Assembly: GCF_018332695.1 (NCBI RefSeq)
Contig: NZ_BOQN01000066.1
Span: 1 to 64,000, forward strand
Source: Paractinoplanes toevensis
GTDB taxonomy: Bacteria > Actinomycetota > Actinomycetes > Mycobacteriales > Micromonosporaceae
Direction of reading: 5' to 3'
Length of the DNA: 64,000 nucleotides
Each line of letters opens with the position of its first letter. The stretch's first letter is position 1. Below are positions 19,098 to 27,853 of the stretch, piece by piece. The position numbers were made by a program, and so were the translations under genes. Below the pieces are notes generated by a model that was given only the letters and a program-made list of their open reading frames with translations, was not told where the DNA came from and made no database searches.

Positions 19098-21188
19098 TCA
19101 GCCGCCGAAGGCGATCTGGGTGCTCGGCGCCGTGAAGTCGTCGTAATCGTCCCCGGACGCCGTGCGCAGGGCCTTCGCCACCGACACGATCACCTGCGCC
19201 TGGACCGCGCTGCCCACCCGGTTCGACGGGTTCGCCGGGTCGGCCGCGATGCCGGCCGCGACCGCGTTACGGGTGAAACCGACGAACGTCTCGGTGGTGT
19301 TGTCCTCGGTGCTGCCGGTCTTGCCGGCCACCGGGCGGCCGCCGAAGATCGAGTTGACCGAGGTGGCGGTGCCGCCGTCGCACTTGCTGTAGCTGCTCTG
19401 CTGGCCCACCGGGCAGCGGGCCGCGTCGGTGGCGGCCCGGGCCACGTCGGGGTCGAGGACCTGCTTGCAGTTGCTCGCCACGGTGACCTTCCGGCCGTCC
19501 GGGCCGGTGATCGAGTCGACCGGCAGCGGCGAGCAGTAGGTGCCCTCCGAGGCCACCGTCGCGTACGCCGAGGCCAGCTCGAGCGGGGTGGTGTCGATGA
19601 CCCCGAGGGTGAACGAGCCCCACGAGTCCGCGCTGGTCGCGGCCATCTGAGCGTCGCTCTTGGCGGCGAAGCTGATGCCCAGCTTCTTCGCCTCGGCGAC
19701 CACCGCGGACGGGCCGATCTCCTCCTCCAGGTGCACGAAGTAGGTGTTCACCGAGCGGCCGAACGCGTTCCACATGGTGCGGTAGCCGTCCATCCAGCTC
19801 GGGTTGGCGTTACCCGGGCAGTAGTAGCCGTTGCAGTTGCCCGGCCCGGAATCCGGCCACTCGGTCGGATATTTCGCCGGCGAGTCGAAGCCCTCGTTCA
19901 GCGTCTTCCCGGACTCCAGGGCGGCCAGCATCGTGAACATCTTGAAGGTCGACCCGGCCGGGTAGCCGGTCACCCCGGTCCCGCCGCTGATCAGCGGGTT
20001 CACCGTGTTCTCGGTGCCCTTCGCGGTCGAGTAGTGCCGGTTGACGGCCAGCGCGAGCACCTTGCCGGTGCCGGGCTGGACCACCGCGATCGGCAGGGTC
20101 TTCTTGCTCTTCAGGCCGTAGACGGCGCGGGACTGCTCGGCGGCGGTCTTCTGCACGTCCGGGTCGAGGGTGGTGACGATCGTGTAGCCGCCGCGGCGCA
20201 GGGCCGCGTCCCGCTCGGTGCTGGTCGCGCCGAACTGCGTCTGGGTGTCCCACCAGCGCTGCACGTAGTCGCAGAAGAAGCCCCAGCCGTTGGTCTTGCC
20301 GGCCGCGTCCACGCAACCGTTGGGCTGGGTCTTGCCGGAGTACTTCAGCTTCTCCGCGGCGGCCGCCCGGTGCTGCGCGGCGGTGATCATGCCGGCTTTC
20401 TCCATGGCGCTCAGGACGTACTCCTGGCGGGCCTTGGCCTTGGTCTGTGAGCCGGTGCCGACCGGGTTGTAGGCGTCCGGCGACTGGGCGATGCCGGCGA
20501 TCAGGGAGGCCTGGGCCAGGTCGAGCTTGGCCGGGGTGGTGCCGAAGATGCGCCGGCTGGCCGCCTCGATGCCGTAGGCGCCGTCACCGAAGTACACGAT
20601 GTTCAGGTAGTTCTGCAGGATCTGCTGCTTGGAGAGCTTCTGCTCGAGGGCGATCGCGTAGCTTATCTCCTTGAGCTTCCGGGCCGGGGTGTCCTCGGTG
20701 GCGGCGGCCCGCTCGGCCGCCGTCAGGCTCGGGTCCTCCTTGAGCACGTTCCGCACGTACTGCATGGTCAGCGTGGAGGCGCCCTGCTCGGCGGTGCCGG
20801 CCCGGGCGTCGTTGACCAGCGCCCGGGCGACGCCCTTGACGTCGACACCGCCGTGCTGGAAGAACCGGACGTCCTCGGCCGCGACCATGGCGTTCTGCAT
20901 GACCGTGGAGATCTGGCCGAGCGCCACGTCGTGCCGGTCCTCGTCGTAGAACGTCGTGATCAGCGTCTTGCCGTCGTTGGCGTAGACCCGGGTGACCTGG
21001 GCGCTGGCCGGCGTGAGCAGCTGGGTGGGCAGCTCGTCCTTCTGCTTGTCCGCCCATTTCGTGCCGGCCAGGACGAGCGTGCCGGTCGGGACGGCCGCCA
21101 CCCCCACGAGAACACCGATCAGCAGCAGCACGCCGCCGAGTCGGCCGAGGGCGCCGCCGCGCCTTCTCTTCGGTTCGGGCTGGGTCAT
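19098..21188 (-). CDS. Class A penicillin-binding protein (bifunctional glycosyltransferase/transpeptidase)
   Basis: 696 residues. I chose the ATG at 21188 because AAAGGA sits 8 nt upstream; a TTG two codons earlier is too close. One N-terminal TM (LGGVLLLIGVLVGVAAVPTGTLVLA) is followed by the GT51 domain, with AAEDVRFFQHGGVDVKGVARALVND and STLTMQYVRN motifs. The transpeptidase has STFK (about residue 410), SVN (GRSVNTYF) and KTGS. The enzyme polymerises lipid II and cross-links peptidoglycan outside the membrane. The C-terminal tail ends soon after the transpeptidase domain with no PASTA repeat. It is divergent from the DUF6230 gene. Confidence 0.93.
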   Translation of the reverse strand: MTQPEPKRRRGGALGRLGGVLLLIGVLVGVAAVPTGTLVLAGTKWADKQKDELPTQLLTPASAQVTRVYANDGKTLITTFYDEDRHDVALGQISTVMQNAMVAAEDVRFFQHGGVDVKGVARALVNDARAGTAEQGASTLTMQYVRNVLKEDPSLTAAERAAATEDTPARKLKEISYAIALEQKLSKQQILQNYLNIVYFGDGAYGIEAASRRIFGTTPAKLDLAQASLIAGIAQSPDAYNPVGTGSQTKAKARQEYVLSAMEKAGMITAAQHRAAAAEKLKYSGKTQPNGCVDAAGKTNGWGFFCDYVQRWWDTQTQFGATSTERDAALRRGGYTIVTTLDPDVQKTAAEQSRAVYGLKSKKTLPIAVVQPGTGKVLALAVNRHYSTAKGTENTVNPLISGGTGVTGYPAGSTFKMFTMLAALESGKTLNEGFDSPAKYPTEWPDSGPGNCNGYYCPGNANPSWMDGYRTMWNAFGRSVNTYFVHLEEEIGPSAVVAEAKKLGISFAAKSDAQMAATSADSWGSFTLGVIDTTPLELASAYATVASEGTYCSPLPVDSITGPDGRKVTVASNCKQVLDPDVARAATDAARCPVGQQSSYSKCDGGTATSVNSIFGGRPVAGKTGSTEDNTTETFVGFTRNAVAAGIAADPANPSNRVGSAVQAQVIVSVAKALRTASGDDYDDFTAPSTQIAFGG

Positions 21189-21579
21189 CCGCAAGGTCCT
21201 TTCGACGTGAGTCCTTCAGTCCGTACCACCGTTTTCTGAGATCCAGCTGGGTTTCGTTACCGATCCGTAACCTTCAGCCCTGCCTATACACGTGGTGACG
21301 ATCACACCGGACATCCGGCATTGATCTGTCCAGATTAAGGACGGAATTTCGGGCACCGCGATGAGCAACGTCACTCAGGGTCACCAAGATCCAGTGACTT
21401 GGGTTACTGACTGGTAGCTCTGCCACTTGTAGTCCGTGACCTGGGGCGGCAACATTTCCCGCACGTTAAACGACGGCATCGACGGGATTCACTGCTGACG
21501 GTTGATCGACAGGGTCACCCGTCGATGCAAACCCATGGCGGTGGGCCCTGCGAGAGCCGTCTCATCAATAGGAGGATCC
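21189..21579. other. Intergenic region between divergent pbp and DUF6230 genes
   Basis: About 390 bp without a credible gene. It should hold two divergent promoters. It has several GTCAC/GTGAC and TTAC elements (around 21370-21450, for example CAGTGACTTGGGTTACTG) that form weak dyads, and a GTAACC-rich stretch near 21255. I see no strong hairpin or recognised operator. The DUF6230 ribosome site AGGAGG is at the right edge. Confidence 0.6.
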
Positions 21580-22218
21580 GTGAAGGATGCGCTGAGCGCG
21601 CAGGGCGAGGGGCGCACCAACTGGCGCCGTTTCGCCATTGCCGCCGTCATCCCGGGTGCTGTCGCCGGAGCGCTGGTCGCGGGTGTCGCGTCCGGAGCGC
21701 TGGCCGCCAGCTTCTCGGTGTCGGGCACCCAGTTCAAGCTGTCCGCCGACAAGCTCGTCGGCAACGGCTTCACGCAGTACAGCGGGGCTCTGGACACCGC
21801 CGACCCGAAGACCAAGATCCCGGCCGCGATGTCGGGCATCAAGACCGCGGAGATCTACAACCTCTGCCAGACGGTGAAGGTCGGCACCTTCGTCCTTCGC
21901 ATCGAGGCCGGTAAGGACCCGGCCAAGCCGGTCGAGGCTTCCGACCTGGTCATCGGCATGTCGGAACTGAGCGGCGACGCGACGTTCAAGAACATCGACA
22001 TCGGCGTCGACGCGGCCACCCTCACCCGCGACGGGCGCACCGGCCCCGAGCACGGCGTGGCCGGCACCAAGGCCTTCGGCCAGGAGGCGGAGAGCGTCAC
22101 GATCGACGGTCTCAAGCAGGTCGCGTACTCGACCTCGGCGTCCACCTTCAAGCTCACCGGCATGCGCTTGAAGCTTTACCTGGCCGGTGGCCAGGAGTGC
22201 TTCGCCGACCAGCAGTGA
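21580..22218 (+). CDS. DUF6230 family secreted or membrane-anchored protein
   Basis: 212 residues from a GTG preceded by AGGAGG, which rules out the longer upstream start. A single hydrophobic segment (FAIAAVIPGAVAGALVAGVASGALA) near residues 17-42 acts as an anchor or uncleaved signal. The rest is a beta-rich extracytoplasmic domain with two Cys (NLCQTVK and GQECFADQQ) that may pair. In actinomycetes this family is regularly next to a DUF6114 membrane protein, as here. Function is unknown; some relatives are labelled cholesterol esterase without support in the motif content. Confidence 0.82.
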   Translation: MKDALSAQGEGRTNWRRFAIAAVIPGAVAGALVAGVASGALAASFSVSGTQFKLSADKLVGNGFTQYSGALDTADPKTKIPAAMSGIKTAEIYNLCQTVKVGTFVLRIEAGKDPAKPVEASDLVIGMSELSGDATFKNIDIGVDAATLTRDGRTGPEHGVAGTKAFGQEAESVTIDGLKQVAYSTSASTFKLTGMRLKLYLAGGQECFADQQ

Positions 22219-22225
22219 CCTAGCG

Positions 22226-22259
22226 GTGGGGCTCGCGGGTATCCTCCCGCGAGCCCCAC
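22226..22259 (+). terminator. Strong hairpin between DUF6230 and DUF6114 genes
   Basis: GTGGGGCTCGCGGG and CCCGCGAGCCCCAC form a perfect 14-bp stem with a 6-nt loop, 7 bp after the DUF6230 stop. The following T content is low. It could terminate most transcripts and so give more DUF6230 than DUF6114, or protect the upstream mRNA 3' end. Confidence 0.75.
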
Positions 22260-22296
22260 TCATGTTCCGCCTTTACCCGTAATTTCTGGAGGACCC

Positions 22297-23922
22297 GTGG
22301 CGACCGACAACTTCTGGGGCAAGTTCCGCCGGTGGCGGCGGCACCGCCCGTTCTGGGGTGGCCTGTTCCTCCTCCTGTCGGCGGTCGAGCTCTACCTGAG
22401 CGCCAACCTCACCCTCAACGGGATCGAGGTGCACCTCGGGCCCCAGGGCTTCCTCTCCTACCTGATCCCGCTCATCCTGCTGGTCAGCGGCATCCTCATC
22501 TGGGTCACCCCGGCGCAGCGCCTGTTCTACGGCATCATCGCGTTGCTGGCCGCGCTCTACTCCTTCCTCGGCCTCAACCTCGGCGGCTTCTTCATCGGCA
22601 TGCTGCTCGGCATCCTCGGCGGCGCGCTGGTGATCGCCTGGGGCCCGCCGCGCCCGAAGCCCGGCGCCGAACTGGGGGATCAACCGCCGACCGATGAGCC
22701 CAGCGACCACGACGAGGACGAGCCCGTCGACGCCGGTGACGACATCTTCGGTGACCGCGACCGCGAGGACATCGAGCAGACCCAGCAGATCCAGATCGCC
22801 GGGCACGACGATCGGCCGCCGCATGACCACGAGCCGGTCCGGCCGGCCACCCAGTCCTTCACCGCACCGGCCCCGGCCCCGCGGCAGGGCCTCGCCCGGC
22901 TGGGCCGCAACCCGAAGGCCATGGTGCTCGCGCTCGTGCCGGTGGCGGTCACCGCCACCATCCTGGTGGCCGGCAGCACCCTGCCGGCCAGCGCCGAGGA
23001 GTGCCCCGAGGGCCTGCCGTCCCGGTCCACCGCGGCCACCACCACCACGACCACCACCGCCGCCGCGACGACCGCGGCCGCGGCGAAGAAAAAGAAGACC
23101 ACCGCACCCGCCGCCCCGAAGACGACGACCCCCGCCGCAGCCACCACCACGACCGCCGCCACCGGTACGGACGAGGCGGCCGACGACGGCACCGGCAACC
23201 CGATCATCGACGGCATCGGTGACATCGTCGACGGCGTCAGCAACCTGCTCGGCATCAACGGCGAGGAGTCGTCGACCCCGAGCGAGTCGCCGTCCCCGTC
23301 GGAGTCAGCCACCACCACCGCCCCGGCGACCACCGCCCCCACGACGGCGGCGCCGGATCCCACCGCGACCGCCCCCGAGACGACGTCGGCGGCCACCACC
23401 GAGCCCGCCGACGACAAGACCACCAAGCCGGCGTCGGTGCTGCCCTCCGCGAGCGGCAGCGAGATCCCCTGCCTCGGCGCCCGCCAGTACGGCCTGAAGG
23501 CCGGCGCGGACGACATCCCGAACGTCGCCGGCGAACCCGGCCTCATGGAGGTCGACTCGCTGACCATGTACAACTCGACCTACGACGGCGTCGTCGACAT
23601 GCCGCAGACCGACGGCAAGACCTTCAAGGCGCTCAAGTTCAGCATGGACAAGGCGGTCAACAAGCCGTTCACCCTGACCATGAACGAGCCCAACGGCAGC
23701 AAGACGGTCATCACCAGCAAGGAACTGATCACCGACGGAACGGTGAAGTTCTACACCCCGGAGTTCAAGGGCAACCTGTTCGGCCTCATCCCGGTCACCT
23801 TCACCCCGGAGTCGCCGCCGCCGCTGACGTTGCCGATCCTCTGGTTCACCGACGCAAAGATCAAACTCGCTTATGTACGGTGTGACACGCTCACCGGCGA
23901 CCCGCTGAAGGTCGCGGGCTAG
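22297..23922 (+). CDS. DUF6114 membrane protein with long Thr/Ala/Pro linker and extra C-terminal domain
   Basis: 541 residues from a GTG after GGAGGACCC. The first 125 residues hold the DUF6114 core: RRHRPFWGGLFLLLSAVELYL, then three more membrane segments. An acidic cytoplasmic stretch follows to about 200, then another hydrophobic segment (KAMVLALVPVAVTATILVAG). Next is a 160-residue low-complexity linker rich in Thr, Ala, Pro and Lys, such as are seen in wall-spanning proteins. The last 150 residues form a globular domain starting at Cys (EIPCLGARQYGLKAG) and ending LAYVRCDTL. Usual DUF6114 proteins are short, so this is an extended form that probably reaches through the cell wall. Confidence 0.8.
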   Translation: MATDNFWGKFRRWRRHRPFWGGLFLLLSAVELYLSANLTLNGIEVHLGPQGFLSYLIPLILLVSGILIWVTPAQRLFYGIIALLAALYSFLGLNLGGFFIGMLLGILGGALVIAWGPPRPKPGAELGDQPPTDEPSDHDEDEPVDAGDDIFGDRDREDIEQTQQIQIAGHDDRPPHDHEPVRPATQSFTAPAPAPRQGLARLGRNPKAMVLALVPVAVTATILVAGSTLPASAEECPEGLPSRSTAATTTTTTTAAATTAAAAKKKKTTAPAAPKTTTPAAATTTTAATGTDEAADDGTGNPIIDGIGDIVDGVSNLLGINGEESSTPSESPSPSESATTTAPATTAPTTAAPDPTATAPETTSAATTEPADDKTTKPASVLPSASGSEIPCLGARQYGLKAGADDIPNVAGEPGLMEVDSLTMYNSTYDGVVDMPQTDGKTFKALKFSMDKAVNKPFTLTMNEPNGSKTVITSKELITDGTVKFYTPEFKGNLFGLIPVTFTPESPPPLTLPILWFTDAKIKLAYVRCDTLTGDPLKVAG

Positions 23923-24311
23923 ATCTTCGCCCGGCGCTCCCGCCAGCCGGCGACCACCTTCTCGGGGTCACGCGGCGGGAGCACCACGGGCGGGCCGTCC
24001 ATCAGGCCCACCCGTGCCTTACGGAGCCGCTCGTTCAGCTCGGCCACGTGGTCACGCACCTCGCCCTCGGTGCGCAGCCGGTCGACCTTGGTCTCGAGGT
24101 CCTCCACGTCGCGGCGCAGGGCCAGGCTCGGCGGAATGACCCCCGCGGTGGCACCCTCACGCTCCAGCCAGTCCTTGACCCACCAGTCCTCCTCGTACTC
24201 CCGCCCGGCGTCCCGCAGCGGTTTCCCGAGCCCCTTCAGATTGTCGAACTCGCCCTGCTCGGCGGCCTCCCGCAGCTGCCGGTCGAGCGACGACTCGTAC
24301 CAGTGCACCAT
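23919..24311 (-). CDS. DUF1992 (DnaJ-homologue subfamily C member 28 type) protein
   Basis: 130 residues. The DUF1992 signature is at the N-terminus: ESSLDRQLREAAEQGEFDNLKGLGKPL, followed by a conserved charged helix. The family is small, cytoplasmic and of unknown role; in eukaryotes it is fused to a J-domain, which is absent here. The stop shares CTAG with the convergent DUF6114 gene, and its start lies 5 bp from the stop of the next gene upstream on the same strand, suggesting co-transcription with the PEP-mutase-like gene. Confidence 0.88.
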   Translation of the reverse strand: MVHWYESSLDRQLREAAEQGEFDNLKGLGKPLRDAGREYEEDWWVKDWLEREGATAGVIPPSLALRRDVEDLETKVDRLRTEGEVRDHVAELNERLRKARVGLMDGPPVVLPPRDPEKVVAGWRERRAKI

Positions 24312-24316
24312 GCCTT

Positions 24317-25141
24317 CTACTGTAATTTCGCTCCGGCCAAAGCGTTGACCCGCGCATAGCTGAGCCTCGCCGCCGGCGCCGGACCACCCGCGGCCACCGC
24401 CCCGGCCGTGTCCACCGCGGCCGCGAGGGCCGCGCGAAACAGCAGCGACCCGGTACTGACCCGGGCCACCCCGAGGCCGGCCAGCCGCGCCATGCTCATC
24501 CCCGGCAGCAGCAGCACGTTGAGCGGCACGGCCAGCTCCCCCACCAGAACGCGAATCTCCTCGTCGTCCGCCACCGCAGGCACGAAGATCCCGTCAGCGC
24601 CGGCCTCCAGATAAGCCTCCGCCCGAGCCAGCGTCTCCCCCAGGTCCGCCGCCGCTGAGGCGGGCGCCGCTGAGGCGGGCGCCGCTGAGGAGGGCGCCGG
24701 GAGCCAGTGGGTGTCGGTGCGGGCGTTGATGAACAGAGTGGGGACCCGGCCACGGATGGCCGCGATCAGCTCGGCCTGCGCCTGGATCGGGGCGAGGGTG
24801 CCGCCGGGCCGGCCGTCCTCGATGTTGATGCCGGCGGCGCCCGCGTCGGCCAGGGCGGCGGCCAGCTCGGCCACCTCGGCCGGGCCGCCACCGAAACCGG
24901 CCTCGATGTCGACGGTCAGCGGAACGCCGAGACGGCCCCGCAGGGCTCGGACCAGGGCCAGGGTCTCGGCCCGGCCGTAACCCTCCCCGTCCGGCAGACC
25001 GGCCGCGGCCGCCAAGCCCAGGCTCGTGGTGCCGATCGCGGCGAAGCCGGCCTCGGCCAGCGCCAGGGCGGAAGCCACGTCCCAGGCGTTGGGCAGCAGC
25101 AGCGGGGTGCCGGGGCGATGCAGGGCGCGGAAATCGGTCAT
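24317..25141 (-). CDS. Isocitrate lyase/phosphoenolpyruvate mutase family protein
   Basis: 274 residues from the ATG at 25141. Family motifs are PLLLPNAWDVASALALAEAGFAAIGTTSLGLA at the N-terminus, VDIEAGFGG (metal-binding Asp-x-Glu) near residue 85, GINIEDGRPGG near 120 and NARTDTHW near 154. Members cleave 2-methylisocitrate or related 2-hydroxy acids, or handle phosphonates. The canonical K[KR]CGH catalytic loop of true isocitrate lyases is not seen, so the exact reaction is open. A 45-bp tandem repeat is inserted in a surface loop just after NARTDTHW. Confidence 0.85.
   Translation of the reverse strand: MTDFRALHRPGTPLLLPNAWDVASALALAEAGFAAIGTTSLGLAAAAGLPDGEGYGRAETLALVRALRGRLGVPLTVDIEAGFGGGPAEVAELAAALADAGAAGINIEDGRPGGTLAPIQAQAELIAAIRGRVPTLFINARTDTHWLPAPSSAAPASAAPASAAADLGETLARAEAYLEAGADGIFVPAVADDEEIRVLVGELAVPLNVLLLPGMSMARLAGLGVARVSTGSLLFRAALAAAVDTAGAVAAGGPAPAARLSYARVNALAGAKLQ
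24651..24695. repeat. In-frame 15-bp triple tandem repeat
   Basis: Three copies of GCCGCTGAGGCGGGC, the third with one change (AGGGC at the end), at 24651, 24666 and 24681. On the coding strand they give the Ala/Pro/Ser repeat PSSAAPASAAPASAA in the loop of the PEP-mutase-like protein. The length is a multiple of three, so copy-number change would keep the frame. Confidence 0.9.
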
Positions 25142-25245
25142 GCGGCGAACGGTAGGCCCGGGACGCTTCGGCCACGGCCGAAAAATGTCGTAGGCCCGGC
25201 GTAGGTTGGGCCAAGCTTCAGCCACCCCGGAGGAGGACTGCCCCG

Positions 25246-25515
25246 ATGTGCCGCAACATCCACCAGCTGCACAACTTCGAACCGCCGGCCACCGCCGAGG
25301 AGATCCACGCCGCCGCCCTGCAATACGTGCGGAAGGTCGCCGGCGCCGCCCGCCCGTCCCAGGCCAACCAGGCGGCCTTCGACCAGGCGGTGGCAGCGGT
25401 CGCGGCGGCGACCACCGCCCTGCTGGCCGAGCTGGTCACCACCGCCGCGCCGAAAAACCGGGAGGAAGAGGCAGCCAAGGCCCGAGCCCGAGCCGAACGC
25501 CGCTACGCCTCCTGA
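25246..25515 (+). CDS. DUF2277 family small protein
   Basis: 89 residues beginning MCRNIHQLHNFEPPATAEEI, the diagnostic start of DUF2277, with Cys2, His6 and His9 close together. A central helix and a basic C-terminal tail (KARARAERRYAS) follow. GGAGGA lies about 10 nt before the ATG. The family is widespread in actinobacteria and proteobacteria, with no known function. It stands alone, divergent from the PEP-mutase-like gene. Confidence 0.9.
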   Translation: MCRNIHQLHNFEPPATAEEIHAAALQYVRKVAGAARPSQANQAAFDQAVAAVAAATTALLAELVTTAAPKNREEEAAKARARAERRYAS

Positions 25516-25614
25516 CCGGCCCACCCTGCCCGGCCCACGCCGCGCGGCCCAGCCGTCCGGCGCACCCTGTGCGGTCCACGCTGAGCCTCGCTCCTTGCGC
25601 GAAAGGGGGCGTAA

Positions 25615-25638
25615 CGGCCCGGGGTTGCACCCGGGCCG
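25615..25638. terminator. Symmetric hairpin between convergent genes
   Basis: CGGCCCGGG and CCCGGGCCG form a 9-bp perfect stem with a 6-nt loop, midway between the DUF2277 stop and the convergent YcnI stop. It probably ends transcription in both directions. Confidence 0.65.
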
Positions 25639-25685
25639 CCTTGGGTGCCAGTTGACCTTTCGCTGCCCGTACTTCGGGGAGAGCG

Positions 25686-26423
25686 TCAGGCGGAAACCTT
25701 GGTCTCCGACGCGGGGGTTGGCTCGTCGGCCGGCTTGCGGCCGGCTCGCTGGAGGGCCAGCAGGGCCAGGACCAGCGCCAGGAGGCCGGCGACCAGGCCG
25801 GCGATGCCGAACGCGTCGGGGCCGCTGTCGCTCTCCTCCGCGGCGGCGGGGGCGGCTGCGGCCGGAGCAGCGGCGGCGGGCGTGTCGGTCGCGGCGGCCA
25901 GTTTCAGCACGGGGGCCGGGTGCTCGGGCTCCGAGCCGTCGGTGGTGGGCTCGTCGATCCAGCGGACGATGGTGCCGTCGGAGTAGGTCTGCAGCGCCTT
26001 GAAGACCAGCTGGCCGGACTCGGGGAGCGGGCCCAGCGAGACGTCGAACTCCTGGAACTGGCTGGGTTTGATCTCCGAGCCGGGCTGGGCCGTCCAGGTG
26101 ATCTTGGAGACCGCCTCGGTGATCTCGGTGTCGTGGGCCTTGATCGGGGTGGCCAGCTTCGACCGGACGGCCTCCGCGGTCCAGCCCTGCACCGGCTTCA
26201 GCGACACCGACGCCACCGGCTTGTCGGCCGGCAGGTTGATCTCGACCTTGGTGGTGTTCGTGTTGTCCGTCTCGTTGGGGACGCGGAAGGTGACCTTCGT
26301 GTAGCCGCCGGCCGTGGCGGTGTTCGGGTTCACGGTCACGTGCGCCGAGGCCGGGGCGGCCAGCGCGAGGGTCAGGCCGCCGACCACAGCGGCTCCCAGG
26401 GCCGAGCGCTTGAGCAGGGACAT
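25686..26423 (-). CDS. YcnI-type copper-binding membrane-anchored protein (DUF1775)
   Basis: 245 residues from the ATG at 26423 with GGAAGG upstream. The signal peptide (LKRSALGAAVVGGLTLALAAPASA) is cleaved before His, so the mature protein starts HVTVNPNTATAGG. An N-terminal His of this kind is the copper ligand in characterised YcnI domains, together with a conserved Trp (QGWTAEAV or ITWTAQPG here). A Pro/Ala stalk and a C-terminal TM (FGIAGLVAGLLALVLALLALQ) anchor it. YcnI genes often sit with copper importers such as YcnJ/CopD, but none is next to this one. It is transcribed behind the two-component system genes. Confidence 0.88.
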   Translation of the reverse strand: MSLLKRSALGAAVVGGLTLALAAPASAHVTVNPNTATAGGYTKVTFRVPNETDNTNTTKVEINLPADKPVASVSLKPVQGWTAEAVRSKLATPIKAHDTEITEAVSKITWTAQPGSEIKPSQFQEFDVSLGPLPESGQLVFKALQTYSDGTIVRWIDEPTTDGSEPEHPAPVLKLAAATDTPAAAAPAAAAPAAAEESDSGPDAFGIAGLVAGLLALVLALLALQRAGRKPADEPTPASETKVSA

Positions 26424-26506
26424 CGGTGTCGATACCTTCCGGATGGGTGGTCGCCCGGTGCCGGGCACAACCCGTTGGTCGGTGTTCGTGGCCGAAAAGT
26501 TCCGGG

Positions 26507-27853
26507 TTACCTCGGAAGGCGTACGTCGACGCGGAGACCGGGGGCCGCGTCGCCCAGCGTGACCGTGCCGTGGTGGCGGCGGACCAGCTCGCGGACGATG
26601 GCCAGGCCGAGCCCGGAGCCGCCGGCGTCGCGGGCGCGGGCGTCGTCGAGGCGGGTGAAGCGGTCGAAGACGCGTTCCCGGTCGGCGGCGGGGATGCCGG
26701 GGCCGTCGTCGGTGACCGTGATGCGGGCCTGCCTGCCCTCGTCGGCCACCTCGACGGTGATCTTCTCGCGGGCGTGCCGTTCGGCGTTGTCGAGCAGGTT
26801 GGCGACGACCCGGCCGATCGCGTCCGGCTCGACGGTCGCGATGACTTCCGTCCGGTCGCAGCCGACATGGGGATATCGGGAGGCCACGTCGGCGACCAGC
26901 ACGCCGAGATCGACCTCCGACAGGCGGGCGGCGGGTGAGCGGCCGGGCGGCGCGCCGTCGTCCGAGCGGGCCAGCAGCAGCAGGTCGTCGACCAGGCGGT
27001 TCAGGCGGTCGACGTCGGTGAGGAGGTCGGCCGAGAGGGCCGGCCAGTCGGTGTCCGGCAGGCGCTGGGCCACCTCCAGCTCGGTGCGCATGTTGGTGAG
27101 CGGGCTGCGCAGCTCGTGCGCGGCGTCCGCCACGAACGCCCGCTGCCGCGCCCGGGCCGCGTCGAGCCGGTGCAGCATGCCGTTGAGCGTCACCGCGAGC
27201 CGGTAGACCTCGTCGCGCGACTCGGGCAGCGGCAGGCGGCCCGCGCGGGTGCCGCCGGTGATCTCCTCGGCGCCGGCCCGCAGCGCGTCGACCGGCCGCA
27301 GCGCGGCGCCCAGCATCCGCCAGATGATCACCGCGAGCATCGCGACCAGCAGCGGGAACGCGATCAGGAGCGTTATCCGCAGGATGTGCACGCCCTGGCT
27401 GAGGTCGTCGGTCGAGCGGGCCACCAGCACCCGGACCGGATCGGTGGGCGGGCCGGCCGTCTTCATCACCACCCGGGCCTCGCCGTCCAGGCCGATCCGG
27501 TGGCCGGGGATCGAGGTGACGTCGCCGTCGGCCATCCCGTGCAACTCGTTGTCGTGCAGCATCGAGACGATCGGGTCGGCGCCCGCCGAGATCGCGACGA
27601 CCCGGCCCTGCGCGTCGATGACCTGCACCTGCATGGCCGGGTTGACCGAGATGACGTCGGCCAGCTGGTGCTGGTCGACCAGCTTGGCGACGCCGTTCGC
27701 GGTGTCCAGGGCCTCGGCGTTGACCGCCCGCAGCAGCGCGAAGTTGAGCACCCCGATCAGCAGGATGCCGCCGGCGGCCAGGCCGGCGGTCACCACCACC
27801 ACGGTCAGCCAGGACAGGCGCGCCCGCAGGCTGAGCTCGCGGGGCCGGCGCAC
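26507..27853 (-). CDS. Sensor histidine kinase of an OmpR-type two-component system
   Basis: 448 residues starting at a GTG that overlaps the regulator stop (TAGTG). TM1 is LTVVVVTAGLAAGGILLIGVLNFALL and TM2 ILRITLLIAFPLLVAMLAVIIW, bracketing an extracytoplasmic domain of about 120 residues. HAMP, HisKA (FVADAAHELRSPLTNMRTELEV), and HATPase (VVANLLDNAERHA, DDGPGIPAADRERVFDRF, GSGLGLAIV) follow. It is the classical prototype, and its phosphoacceptor partner is the regulator directly upstream. The stimulus is not evident; the adjacent copper protein gene and divergent LolA-fold gene are candidate targets. Confidence 0.93.
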   Translation of the reverse strand: MRRPRELSLRARLSWLTVVVVTAGLAAGGILLIGVLNFALLRAVNAEALDTANGVAKLVDQHQLADVISVNPAMQVQVIDAQGRVVAISAGADPIVSMLHDNELHGMADGDVTSIPGHRIGLDGEARVVMKTAGPPTDPVRVLVARSTDDLSQGVHILRITLLIAFPLLVAMLAVIIWRMLGAALRPVDALRAGAEEITGGTRAGRLPLPESRDEVYRLAVTLNGMLHRLDAARARQRAFVADAAHELRSPLTNMRTELEVAQRLPDTDWPALSADLLTDVDRLNRLVDDLLLLARSDDGAPPGRSPAARLSEVDLGVLVADVASRYPHVGCDRTEVIATVEPDAIGRVVANLLDNAERHAREKITVEVADEGRQARITVTDDGPGIPAADRERVFDRFTRLDDARARDAGGSGLGLAIVRELVRRHHGTVTLGDAAPGLRVDVRLPR

